Assembly (NCBI GenBank): GCA_028871235.1
Contig: JAGWNO010000008.1
Span: 1 to 24,617 of the forward strand
Length of the DNA: 24,617 nucleotides
Source: Gammaproteobacteria bacterium
GTDB taxonomy: Bacteria; Pseudomonadota; Gammaproteobacteria; Natronospirales; REEB76
Direction of reading: 5' to 3'
Below, in pieces: positions 7,896 to 15,586 of the stretch; positions within the stretch are counted from its first letter, which is position 1, and each line of letters begins with the position of its first letter. The position numbers and the translations under genes are program-made. Under the pieces are notes generated by a model. The model did not search any database. It saw only the letters and a list, made by a program, of their open reading frames with translations, and was not told the DNA's origin.

Positions 7896-8192
7896 TGGAA
7901 AACGCCGTCTCATCGCGGCAAATGGCGCGCTAAACGGGGCCTTGCGGGAACTTGTCGGCAGCACCGCGGTCCTTTCGTGCTGACAACCTTGCGCATCCAT
8001 TTTCCCGGCACCGACACATGCAACCAGCCGCCTCCTGGGTCCTGCCCGTCAGCCGCGATTATCGTGCGCCCCGTTGTCACAGTCCGCATTCCGGGCGCGG
8101 CCGGCATGCCCCCGGCAACGCGCTGTGCCCCTGTCCTGACCCACGATATTCATGTGCCACACGCATGACAACACGCAGGAATAATAGGTGAA
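7896..8192. other. Intergenic region between tdh and the copper group
   Basis: About 300 bp with no convincing gene. An imperfect hairpin sits at 7952-7986: TTGTC-GGC-AGCAC pairs with GTGCT-GACAA around a 12-nt loop, with a three-base bulge. It could end tdh transcription, but no T-run follows. Short reading frames here show no recognisable protein. No good -35/-10 pair was found before 8193, although a promoter for the copper group is expected here. Confidence 0.4.
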
Positions 8193-9188
8193 ATGAAAAC
8201 CTGGAATTGTGATGTCGCAAACCGACAAACGCTGAATCCGCATCATGCAGTTGATACATCGGCTCCGCCCGCAGCCGGGGGACACTGTGCTGTGCGCCGC
8301 CTTGTGAACTTCTCCGGAGTCCGCGGCTGGGGCATGATGCTGCTGGCCGCGGTCGCGCTTCTGCCGGCCGCCGCCGAGGCGCACGCCATCGCCGGCATGC
8401 GTCTGTTTCCCGCGACGCTCGGCTTCGACGATCCCGGCGTCGCCGCGGAACTGCCCCTGGTATTCAATTCCATCAATACCGGCAACGGCGTACAGGATAC
8501 GTTCTCGACGGCCTATGCCCAGCTGTTCACCAAGAAATTCGGTCTGGTGGTCAGCGGGGATTACCAGCAGCTGGTGCCCCAGATCGGTCCCAGCCAGCGC
8601 GGCTGGGACAATTTCACCGTAGCCGCCGCTTACCAGATCTATAAAAGCGACGCCGACGAATCCATCGGCATGCTGCAGCTCGCCGACACCCCCGGCGGCA
8701 GCGGCAGCCGCGCCATCGGCACCACCTATTCCACCTACACCCCGGAGTTCGCCTTCGGCCAGGGGTTCGGCTTCCTGCCGTACAAGCTGCGCTACCTGCA
8801 GCCCTTCGCCCTGACCGGCGCGGTTTCGGAGAATTTCCCGGCGAATTCAGCGGCACCGCGGATGCTCAACTGGGCGCTCTCGATCCAGTACAGCATCCCC
8901 TACCTGCAGAACTTCGTGCGCTACGCCAACATCAAGGCGCCGTTCAACAACATGATACCGATCATCGAGATCCCCATGCAGACCTGTCTGGACGCGGCCT
9001 GCCCGGCGCGCACCACCGGCTACATTGACCCGGGGGTGATCTGGATCGGCCATTACTTCCAGTGGGGCGTGGAACTGCAGGTACCGACCAACCGGGCCAG
9101 CGGCAACCGCGTGGGAATCCTTTTCGGAGTGGATTTCTACTTCGACGATCTATATCCCCACAGCCTCGGCGCACCCATTTTCAACTGA
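8193..9188 (+). CDS. Exported protein of unknown function, possible outer-membrane barrel, in copper group
   Basis: I do not recognise the family. The frame from an ATG at 8193 gives 331 residues. A clear signal peptide appears only from about residue 34: RR, then MMLLAAVALLPAAAEAHA with cleavage after AHA. The true start may therefore be GTG 8292 (GGGGGA nine bases upstream) or ATG 8334; the 8193 ATG has only AGGTG very close to it. The mature part has alternating polar/aromatic stretches (FTVAAAYQIY, NWALSIQYSIPY, VGILFGVDFYF) that suggest beta strands of an outer-membrane barrel, and a Cys pair (TCLDAACPAR) that could form a disulfide. The end lacks the usual terminal Phe. copC follows after 29 bp in the same direction, so a role in copper entry or binding is a guess from context. 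Confidence 0.75.
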   Translation: MKTWNCDVANRQTLNPHHAVDTSAPPAAGGHCAVRRLVNFSGVRGWGMMLLAAVALLPAAAEAHAIAGMRLFPATLGFDDPGVAAELPLVFNSINTGNGVQDTFSTAYAQLFTKKFGLVVSGDYQQLVPQIGPSQRGWDNFTVAAAYQIYKSDADESIGMLQLADTPGGSGSRAIGTTYSTYTPEFAFGQGFGFLPYKLRYLQPFALTGAVSENFPANSAAPRMLNWALSIQYSIPYLQNFVRYANIKAPFNNMIPIIEIPMQTCLDAACPARTTGYIDPGVIWIGHYFQWGVELQVPTNRASGNRVGILFGVDFYFDDLYPHSLGAPIFN

Positions 9189-9217
9189 GGTCAATCAGGA
9201 ACATCGCCGTCATTATC

Positions 9218-9592
9218 ATGAAAACAAATATCGCACGCCGCGTCCTTGCTGGCTGGCTGTTCATGCTCGCATTCGGGACCGCTTCCGCGGTCTCGGCGCA
9301 CGCCTTCCCGGATAACTCCTCGCCGCACGTGGGTGCCAGCGTGAGTCCGGCTCCCAAACAAGTGAAAATCTGGTTCAATGCCGATATTGAACCGCTGTTC
9401 TCGACGCTCATCGTCAAGGACTCGAACGGCAACCAGGTAAGCGTCGGCACGGGTGAAATCCCCTCCGGCCAGACCGCCCTGCTGGTGACCCAACTCAAGC
9501 CCATTCCCGCTGGTTTGTATGCCGTGTACTGGAGCGTGATTGCCCGCGACGGCCATCACACCGAAGGACGCTGGTACTTCACGGTCAAATAG
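9218..9592 (+). CDS. copC: CopC-domain periplasmic copper-binding protein
   Basis: The 124-residue protein has a signal peptide (KTNIARR, then a hydrophobic core) cleaved after VSA (residue 27), leaving His28 as the first mature residue. CopC proteins bind Cu(II) through the N-terminal His plus a DxH motif; here Asp111 and His113 in ARDGHHTEG fit. The rest (SSPHVGASVSPAPKQVKIWF, AGLYAVYWSVIARDGHH) is the normal CopC beta-sandwich pattern. Methionine-rich Cu(I) sites are absent, so it looks like a Cu(II)-only type. I chose ATG 9218 because it gives a proper signal peptide; a longer frame to 9062 runs inside the upstream gene. The Shine-Dalgarno is poor. copD starts 12 bp after the stop. Confidence 0.9.
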   Translation: MKTNIARRVLAGWLFMLAFGTASAVSAHAFPDNSSPHVGASVSPAPKQVKIWFNADIEPLFSTLIVKDSNGNQVSVGTGEIPSGQTALLVTQLKPIPAGLYAVYWSVIARDGHHTEGRWYFTVK

Positions 9593-9604
9593 CAGGGACA
9601 TACC

Positions 9605-11140
9605 ATGCACCTGTTCTACATCGCTTTCACCGCTTTCGACGTTTTCGCCACCGTGCTCACGCTCGGCGTACTCGCCTGCGGGCTGTGGGTGGTGCCACAC
9701 GAAGCCGCCGAAGCGTTCCATCAGACGCTGTGGCGCATGCTCGGCGTATCGTTCGCGCTGCTCACCCTGAGCAGCGTGCTGATCCTGCTGTCCAGGAGCC
9801 TGGAGATGAGCGGCGGACCGGTATCGGCCCTGCCCGGCGTGGCGCCGATGGTGCTCTCCGGCACGCATTACGGCCGTGTCTGGTGGGTACGGCCACCGGT
9901 GTTGCTGCTGTTGTGGATCGCCTGGATCGCCGGCCGGCGTTACCGCAACGTCAACGCCCTTGGCTGGGTGATGTTCGCAGCCGCCGCCATCATCGCCTTC
10001 ACCCGCAGCGAGACCGGACATCCCGCCGATCACGGTGATTTCACCTTTGCGGTGTGGATCGACTGGCTGCACCTGATGGGCGCGGGGCTCTGGATCGGCA
10101 GCCTGTTCGCGATGACGCTGGTGGTATTTCCACGGCTGCGCCGCCACCATCCGCAGCATCCGCTGCTTGCGGCCGACATTTTCCAGCGGCTCTCCACCCT
10201 GGCGGGCCTGGCGCTGGCGCTGATTCTCGTCACCGGCATCTATACCGCATGGCAGCAACTGGACACCTGGTCCGCCTTCGTCACCACCGCTTACGGCCGC
10301 ACACTGCTGGTGAAACTCTCGCTGGTAGCCGTATTGATCCTGATCGGCGCCCATAACCGCTACCTGAAACTGCCGCGCCTGCAGCAGGCGGCGGGGCGGG
10401 TGCGGGCTGTGCCCCGCTGGCTTTCCTGGAGCCTGCGCAAACCGACAGCGCTCGCCACGGCGGATCCGGTCACCACCGCCCAGCGGCTGCGCGCCTGCAC
10501 CCACGCGGTGAAGGCGGAGAGTCTGCTCGGCGTGGGCGTGCTGGCGGCCGCCTCGGTCCTGTTGCACGGCATGCCGCCGGCGGCCATGAGTGCCATCCCC
10601 GCCTTCGGCGGCACCATGTCCATGGGCGACGCATCCTCCTCCATGTCCATGCCGGCCCCAGGCGCGACGCCACCTGCCGCATCAGCCTCCGCGATGTCTG
10701 CCTTCGGCGCGCCCGGCAAGGCGCGTGAGGTACGCGCGACTCTGCACATCAATGCGCTGGACAGCATGCGCTTCGAACCCGCAGAGGTACATGTGGAACC
10801 CGGCGAAACCGTGCGCTTCGTGGTCACCAACCGCGGCAAGCTGCTGCACGAATTCGTGATCGGCGACGCCCGGGAACAGCGGGAACATGAATTGGAAATG
10901 GAGAAAATGCCGGATGCGCCCATGCACGATCCCAACGGCATCAGTCTGCGGCCCGGCGAGACGCGTTCGATTATCTGGACATTCCCCGACCGGTCCATGC
11001 AGGTGGAATACGCCTGTCATCAGCCCGGTCACTTCGCCGCCGGCATGCTGGGCCTGATCCTGGTGGATCAGGCGCCAGGCAAAACCGCCCACGGCCAATC
11101 CGCGAACCAGCACGCCATAACGAAAACCGGCGGCGGGTGA
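9605..11140 (+). CDS. copD: CopD-type copper permease fused to a C-terminal cupredoxin domain
   Basis: Residues 1-325 form a CopD-like membrane domain with about eight helices. Conserved stretches such as DWLHLMGAGLWIGSLFAMTL (153-172) and YGRTLLVKLSLVAVLILIGA (230-249) match the copper-resistance D family, thought to take copper from CopC into the cytoplasm. A Met/Ser/Pro/Ala-rich linker (about 328-370, with MSMG and SMSMP) leads to a cupredoxin (375-490). His415 in LLHEF, then Cys471-x4-His476-x4-Met481 is a plastocyanin-like type 1 copper site. Usual CopD proteins are near 300 residues without this domain, so the fusion is notable. The last helix before the linker should place the cupredoxin in the periplasm. 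AGGGA lies about six bases before the ATG. Confidence 0.88.
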   Translation: MHLFYIAFTAFDVFATVLTLGVLACGLWVVPHEAAEAFHQTLWRMLGVSFALLTLSSVLILLSRSLEMSGGPVSALPGVAPMVLSGTHYGRVWWVRPPVLLLLWIAWIAGRRYRNVNALGWVMFAAAAIIAFTRSETGHPADHGDFTFAVWIDWLHLMGAGLWIGSLFAMTLVVFPRLRRHHPQHPLLAADIFQRLSTLAGLALALILVTGIYTAWQQLDTWSAFVTTAYGRTLLVKLSLVAVLILIGAHNRYLKLPRLQQAAGRVRAVPRWLSWSLRKPTALATADPVTTAQRLRACTHAVKAESLLGVGVLAAASVLLHGMPPAAMSAIPAFGGTMSMGDASSSMSMPAPGATPPAASASAMSAFGAPGKAREVRATLHINALDSMRFEPAEVHVEPGETVRFVVTNRGKLLHEFVIGDAREQREHELEMEKMPDAPMHDPNGISLRPGETRSIIWTFPDRSMQVEYACHQPGHFAAGMLGLILVDQAPGKTAHGQSANQHAITKTGGG

Positions 11141-11310
11141 CTTGCATCCGGCAAGTGTGCGACACACGAACTTCGAGGCGCTCTGCACGCCTGCGGAAAC
11201 GGCGATGGCGTGGGCAGGCCGCCGTAGGAATGCGTCAAGCAGGCTTGAGATCGGCCGTGAAGTTGTCCGTGCACCGGCGCCGCACCCAGCCGAGCTGCTC
11301 TGCACTGCCC
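11140..11310. other. Convergent intergenic region with small hairpin
   Basis: The gap lies between the copper group and the convergent NicO-like gene. ACTTGC-ATCCG-GCAAGT (11140-11156) is a perfect 6-bp stem right after the copD stop. It has no T-run and is only a weak candidate terminator. Nothing else was recognised in the remaining 150 bp. Confidence 0.35.
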
Positions 11311-12177
11311 TCACTTGGAGGGATTTGCACGCAGACGCCAGTGCCCGACCTGCTGCACCAGTGTGATCACCCCAATCAGCAGTACCACCACCATGACCAG
11401 CAGGAAACCCAGATTCAGGTGAGCCAGATTGTGCACGCGCAGGCCGGTGGATACTTCGAAACCAGCCCAGTCCGGCGCCAATAATCCGAACAGCCCGCCG
11501 GCGATGAATACCAGCCCGCCCCAGCCCAGGGTGCGTCCCGCCGTGGTCAGCGCCACTTCGCGGATAGCCGTCGCGGGCAGTCCCAGGCGCAGCGTAACCC
11601 AGCCAAACAACGCCCCCACGGCGGCTTGCACCACGGCGGTGCCCAAACCAAACAGGGCGCCGGGCACCCAGCCCCAAGCGGCACTGGGCATGGCCGGGGA
11701 CAGTACCGTATACAGGATAAGTGCAAAGGCGCCGAAACCGAACCCGGCGATAAGGCCGTGTACGGCCGGCATCCACAAACGCGGTGCGCGCAACACACAT
11801 CCGTCGCTGCCGCCGGCGCCGTGCGGTGTCCATAAATGCCAGATATGCCCGCCGAGCATGTGATGTCCGGCCAGCCACATGACCGCGCCCACCACGATGT
11901 ACACCACGTAATTCAGCGCCGCGCTGGCGGTGAACCAGCGATCCAGCGCCAGATAGGCAAGTTCACTGGCCAGCGCGCGCTGCGCGGTGAACGCCAGAGA
12001 GAAGATCAGGCCGGCCAGCAGGCCCTTGCGGGTGGAGTAGCTCCCCACGGCGTAGCTGAAAGTGATGGGCCAGGTGTGCTCATCGGGCGTGATGCCGTGG
12101 ACGATGCCCAGCAGGAATGCGGTCACCAGGGCCGCCTCCATGGACAGGCCCGCATGGGGTGCCCACAGGTCAATCAA
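11311..12177 (-). CDS. NicO/UreH-like membrane protein, putative metal transporter
   Basis: The 288-residue product has about six to seven hydrophobic helices. Near the start is GIVHGITPDEHTWP, with His27, Asp32, Glu33 and His34; this resembles the H-x4-D-H signature of nickel/cobalt transporters of the NiCoT, RcnA and UreH/NicO families. A second His-rich stretch follows (AGHHMLGGHIWHLW), fit for metal binding. Substrate is unknown; nickel, cobalt or copper are possible given the neighbouring copper genes. The start is a TTG at 12177 with AGGG seven bases upstream; an ATG at 12141 would still keep the whole metal motif. It begins 27 bp after sppA ends and may be co-transcribed with it. Confidence 0.7.
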   Translation of the reverse strand: MIDLWAPHAGLSMEAALVTAFLLGIVHGITPDEHTWPITFSYAVGSYSTRKGLLAGLIFSLAFTAQRALASELAYLALDRWFTASAALNYVVYIVVGAVMWLAGHHMLGGHIWHLWTPHGAGGSDGCVLRAPRLWMPAVHGLIAGFGFGAFALILYTVLSPAMPSAAWGWVPGALFGLGTAVVQAAVGALFGWVTLRLGLPATAIREVALTTAGRTLGWGGLVFIAGGLFGLLAPDWAGFEVSTGLRVHNLAHLNLGFLLVMVVVLLIGVITLVQQVGHWRLRANPSK

Positions 12178-12204
12178 TTCACTACCCTGCCGGCGCGCTG
12201 CATA

Positions 12205-14052
12205 TCACTGTACGTTGCAAAAGCAGAAGGCGTAGATACCCCGTGGATCGGTGAATGCGCTGAAGGTGTTCGCCAGCTTCATGACTTCCCCATACCAGGG
12301 CGAGGCCGTGAAACCCGTGCTCGGCAGCAGCGTTGCGTTCAGCCTGGCATTGCTGTCATTGGCCATGCTGATCAGCAGCCGGTCGGTCAAGCTGAGCGGC
12401 GGCTCGATGTAACGCACTGAATAGTGTTTGCCGAGACCGGCGAGTCTGGCGGCGGCGGCGACGGCGTCCTGCAGATCGCCGAACTTGTCCACCAGACCGA
12501 TCTTCCTGGCGGTCAGGCCCGCCCAGACGCGTCCCTGGGCGATGTCATTCACTGCGGCTACCTGCATGTGCCGGTCCTTCGCCACCTTGGTGATGAACTC
12601 CCGGTAACCGTGATCGATGGACAGCTGGAATGCCTGCTGCATCTGCGGCGACATGGGCAGCATGGGATTGAGCGCGCCGCTGAGCGGCGTGGTGCCCACG
12701 CCGTCGGTATGGACGCCGATCTTCGCCAAGGTATTCTGGAATGTGGGGAACATGCCGAAGATGCCGATGGAGCCGGTGAGCGTGGTGGGACTGGCGAAAA
12801 TCTCATCGCCCGCCATGGATATCCAGTAACCGCCGGAGGCCGCGACGCTGCCCATGGATACCACCACCGGCTTGCCCGCCTCCTTGGTGAGCTGGATCTG
12901 CCGCAGGATCAGGTCCGAGGCGAAGGCGCTGCCGCCGGGGCTGTCCACCCGCAGCACCAGGGCCTTGATGGAATCGTCGTAGCGCGCTTTGCGGATGAGT
13001 TCCGAGGTGGAATCGCCGCCGATGTTGCCGGGAGGCTGGTCGCCAGGCAGGATGTCGCCCGCCGCCACGATGACGCCTACCGTGCCCTTGCCGTCATCAC
13101 CGCCCTGCACGCTGCCATCCACGGCATTGAGGTAATCGCGAAAACCGATCTGGCGGAATGTATGGTGCGACTCGCCCACCACTTTCGCCACCGCCGCTTC
13201 CATCTGGTCTTCGTCGGCGATCCTGTCCACCAGGCCGGATTTGAGCGCCAGCTCGGCGCTGTCACCGTCCACGGCGGCGAGATTGCCGGGTACCCCGTTT
13301 ATATAGCCGGCCAACGCATCCGGTTTCAGCTTGCGCGCCCTGGTGACATCCGCCTGGTAAGCATCCCAGAGCACGCCAAGCACGTTGCCCCAGTCCGCAC
13401 GCGCGTCCGGCGACATGCCATTGAGTATGAACGGCTCCACGGCGGATTTGTATTTGCCGACCCGGAACACGTGCCAGTCCACGGACAGCTTGTCGAGAGC
13501 ATCCTTGAAATACGGCTGGTAGATGCCGTAACCGGTCAGCAACACCTGCCCCTGCGGATGGATGAACACCGTGTTGGCCATGGCAGCCAGGTAATACTGT
13601 GACTGGGTGTAGGAATCGTTGAGCGCGAACACCGGTTTGCCGGTCTTGCGGAAATCCGCGATCGCCCGGCCGATGTCCTGCAGTTTCGCCAGCGCCGCGC
13701 TATCCAGTTCGCCGCTCTCCAGCACCAGCGCCTTGATGCGGCGGTCATCCTTGGCGTGTTCGATGGCATCCACCACGTCACGCAGGCGCGTCTGCGGGAG
13801 CTGGTTCTGTCCGAGCAGCTTATTCAGGGCGCGTTGCGCCGGGTCGCCGGAAAACTGCTCCACGAGATCGCCCTGCAGATCCACCACCAGCGCCGACGAT
13901 GACGGCACCACGATGTGGCGGGAGCCGAACAGGGCCACCAATACCAGCAGCACTACGATGGTGATCACCACATCGATTACCAGCCGGCAGAGGAAATCCC
14001 AGATATGCCAGGCGCCGCCGAAAATATGCAGGAAGAAATTCTTGTCACTCAT
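12205..14052 (-). CDS. sppA: Signal peptide peptidase SppA, 67K type
   Basis: This membrane-bound serine protease degrades signal peptides left after secretion. The 615-residue protein has one N-terminal membrane helix (about 24-42) and two tandem S49 peptidase domains, the long form found in E. coli (618). The general base is Lys202 in GKYKSAVEPF of the first domain; the nucleophile is Ser406 in SVAASGGYW of the second. VDSPGGSAFASDLI and TGSIGIFGMFPTF are family stretches. A frame continues up to 14091, but AGGAAG five bases before ATG 14052 and the MSDKNFFLHI opening set the start there. The NicO-like gene follows. Confidence 0.95.
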   Translation of the reverse strand: MSDKNFFLHIFGGAWHIWDFLCRLVIDVVITIVVLLVLVALFGSRHIVVPSSSALVVDLQGDLVEQFSGDPAQRALNKLLGQNQLPQTRLRDVVDAIEHAKDDRRIKALVLESGELDSAALAKLQDIGRAIADFRKTGKPVFALNDSYTQSQYYLAAMANTVFIHPQGQVLLTGYGIYQPYFKDALDKLSVDWHVFRVGKYKSAVEPFILNGMSPDARADWGNVLGVLWDAYQADVTRARKLKPDALAGYINGVPGNLAAVDGDSAELALKSGLVDRIADEDQMEAAVAKVVGESHHTFRQIGFRDYLNAVDGSVQGGDDGKGTVGVIVAAGDILPGDQPPGNIGGDSTSELIRKARYDDSIKALVLRVDSPGGSAFASDLILRQIQLTKEAGKPVVVSMGSVAASGGYWISMAGDEIFASPTTLTGSIGIFGMFPTFQNTLAKIGVHTDGVGTTPLSGALNPMLPMSPQMQQAFQLSIDHGYREFITKVAKDRHMQVAAVNDIAQGRVWAGLTARKIGLVDKFGDLQDAVAAAARLAGLGKHYSVRYIEPPLSLTDRLLISMANDSNARLNATLLPSTGFTASPWYGEVMKLANTFSAFTDPRGIYAFCFCNVQ

Positions 14053-14084
14053 GGAGCTTCCTAAGTTGTTGCAGACTCCGGATT

Positions 14085-14111
14085 CACCCACGCTGCCGTC
14101 AGCGCGGGGTG
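14085..14111 (-). terminator. Hairpin downstream of the PLP decarboxylase gene
   Basis: CACCCA-CGCTG (14085-14095), loop CCGT, then CAGCG-CGGGGTG (14100-14111) forms a stem with a small internal mismatch. It lies between the decarboxylase stop and the sppA start, but no T-run follows on the minus strand, so intrinsic termination is doubtful. Confidence 0.3.
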
Positions 14112-14146
14112 CGGGATATGGTCAACCGGTATTACACCCAAAGTCA

Positions 14147-15520
14147 TTATGCACCGGCGGCTTCGCGGGCGGCAGTATCGAGGATGGCGGTGATGCGCGG
14201 CAGCCAGTCGGCGTGCTCCGGTTTCATGAGACAGGAACGCAACGCCATGACACTATCGGCGTCGCGTGCCAGTGCCGGCCACCAGGCGGCGGCCAGTTCG
14301 TCCGGCACCCGCAGTAGAGCGAGATACAGCTGACGCTTTTCCGCGGCGTCGAACACCGCCTGGGCGCGCCGGCCGGCTGCCGCCCGCCCCCGGGCCGCCA
14401 GCGTCCATACCACGATGTCCAGTTCCGGCCTGGGACCGGCGAGATAGCGGCGATCTGCCGACAGCTGCGCGTGCAGGGCCAGCGCCGCCTGGCGTGAGGC
14501 CGCGAGCCCCCGCGCAAATTCACCGCCGCGCTCCATGGGCAGCAGTTGCTGGGTGGCCCACAACGCCACCGCCCCGGCACCGGCCCGGGAACATTCGAGG
14601 CTGATCTCGCCCAGATGCAGGTCGCCGGAAGTGAAATAAGTGTAGGGGGAATCGTGCCGGTAAAAACGCCCGACCCCCGGATCGCGGAACAGGACACAAC
14701 CGCAGCCGTAGGGTTGCAGCCCGTGCTTGTGTGGGTCCACCACGATGGAATCCGCCTCGCCCATGACATCGAAGGCGGCGCGTGCGTCGGGATCGAGCGT
14801 TTCGATCAATGTGAAATAACCGCCATAGGCGGCATCCACGTGCACGCGGAAGCCATGGCGGTCGCGTAATTTCAGGATATCGTGCAACGGATCCACGGCG
14901 CCCAACGCAGTGGTGCCCAGTGTCGCTACCACGGTGCTCACCCGCTCACGCCGCAGGATATCTTCAAGCGCGTTCATATCCATGCGCCCCTGCGCATCCG
15001 CCGTCACGCTTGTGAAAGGCGATTGCAGCACTTCGCACATGCGCCCATGGGTGTAATGGGCCTGGCTTGAGGCCAGCACTTTGCCGGGCTGTGTGTGGCG
15101 CGCCGCCCACAGGGCTTCCAGGTTGGCGATAGTCCCGCTGGCGCAGAGATGACCGAGATGCGTGCGGTAACCGAACAGGCGCGCGATCCCGGCCACCGCT
15201 TCCTTCTCCATGGCGGAGCTGGCGCGGCCGCCATCCAGGGCGTGGTTGTTGGGATTGATCCACATGGACAACATGTAGGCGAGCCGCGCCACCGCATGCG
15301 GCGGTTTCAGCATCTGGCCGGCATACAGCGGATGAGGATACGGAAAATTGTCCTGCAGGCGCCGGGCGGTGTCATGCAACACTGCACGCAGACGGCTGGT
15401 ATCCACGCTGGCATGGAACCCCGGGAGTTCCAGGAATCCCCGTTCGAGTATTCCCAGGGCCTCATCCAGATATTTAAGAGTGTCGCGATCCAGCACCCGG
15501 GTGTTCCTCGCAAAATTCAT
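14147..15520 (-). CDS. Group II PLP-dependent decarboxylase, substrate unknown
   Basis: A 457-residue member of the pyridoxal-dependent decarboxylase family (glutamate, aromatic amino acid, aspartate and tyrosine decarboxylases). His155 (SQAHYTHG) should stack on the cofactor, Asp229 (HVDAAYGGYF) bind its ring nitrogen, and Lys265 (VDPHKHGLQPYG) form the Schiff base. HLCASGTIANLEALWAAR is the phosphate-binding region. Length and the DPHKHG motif are like bacterial and archaeal tyrosine/aspartate decarboxylases (MfnA, PanP-like), but the substrate cannot be told. The ATG at 15520 has only a weak ribosome site. No transporter gene of the kind seen in acid-resistance decarboxylase operons lies next to it. 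Confidence 0.85.
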   Translation of the reverse strand: MNFARNTRVLDRDTLKYLDEALGILERGFLELPGFHASVDTSRLRAVLHDTARRLQDNFPYPHPLYAGQMLKPPHAVARLAYMLSMWINPNNHALDGGRASSAMEKEAVAGIARLFGYRTHLGHLCASGTIANLEALWAARHTQPGKVLASSQAHYTHGRMCEVLQSPFTSVTADAQGRMDMNALEDILRRERVSTVVATLGTTALGAVDPLHDILKLRDRHGFRVHVDAAYGGYFTLIETLDPDARAAFDVMGEADSIVVDPHKHGLQPYGCGCVLFRDPGVGRFYRHDSPYTYFTSGDLHLGEISLECSRAGAGAVALWATQQLLPMERGGEFARGLAASRQAALALHAQLSADRRYLAGPRPELDIVVWTLAARGRAAAGRRAQAVFDAAEKRQLYLALLRVPDELAAAWWPALARDADSVMALRSCLMKPEHADWLPRITAILDTAAREAAGA

Positions 15521-15586
15521 GTTGCCAATACAGGCGTATGGCTTCTCCAGTCGGCCCGCCGTGGCCGGCGGTTCCGGCCACCGCCA

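Noticed and set aside
9191..10567. 458-codon minus-strand frame opposite copC and copD
   Set aside because: Gln/His/Gly-rich antisense frame without motifs; the plus-strand proteins are recognised.
10682..11878. 398-codon minus-strand frame spanning the copD 3' end and the NicO-like gene
   Set aside because: It covers parts of two real genes in another frame and has no domain.
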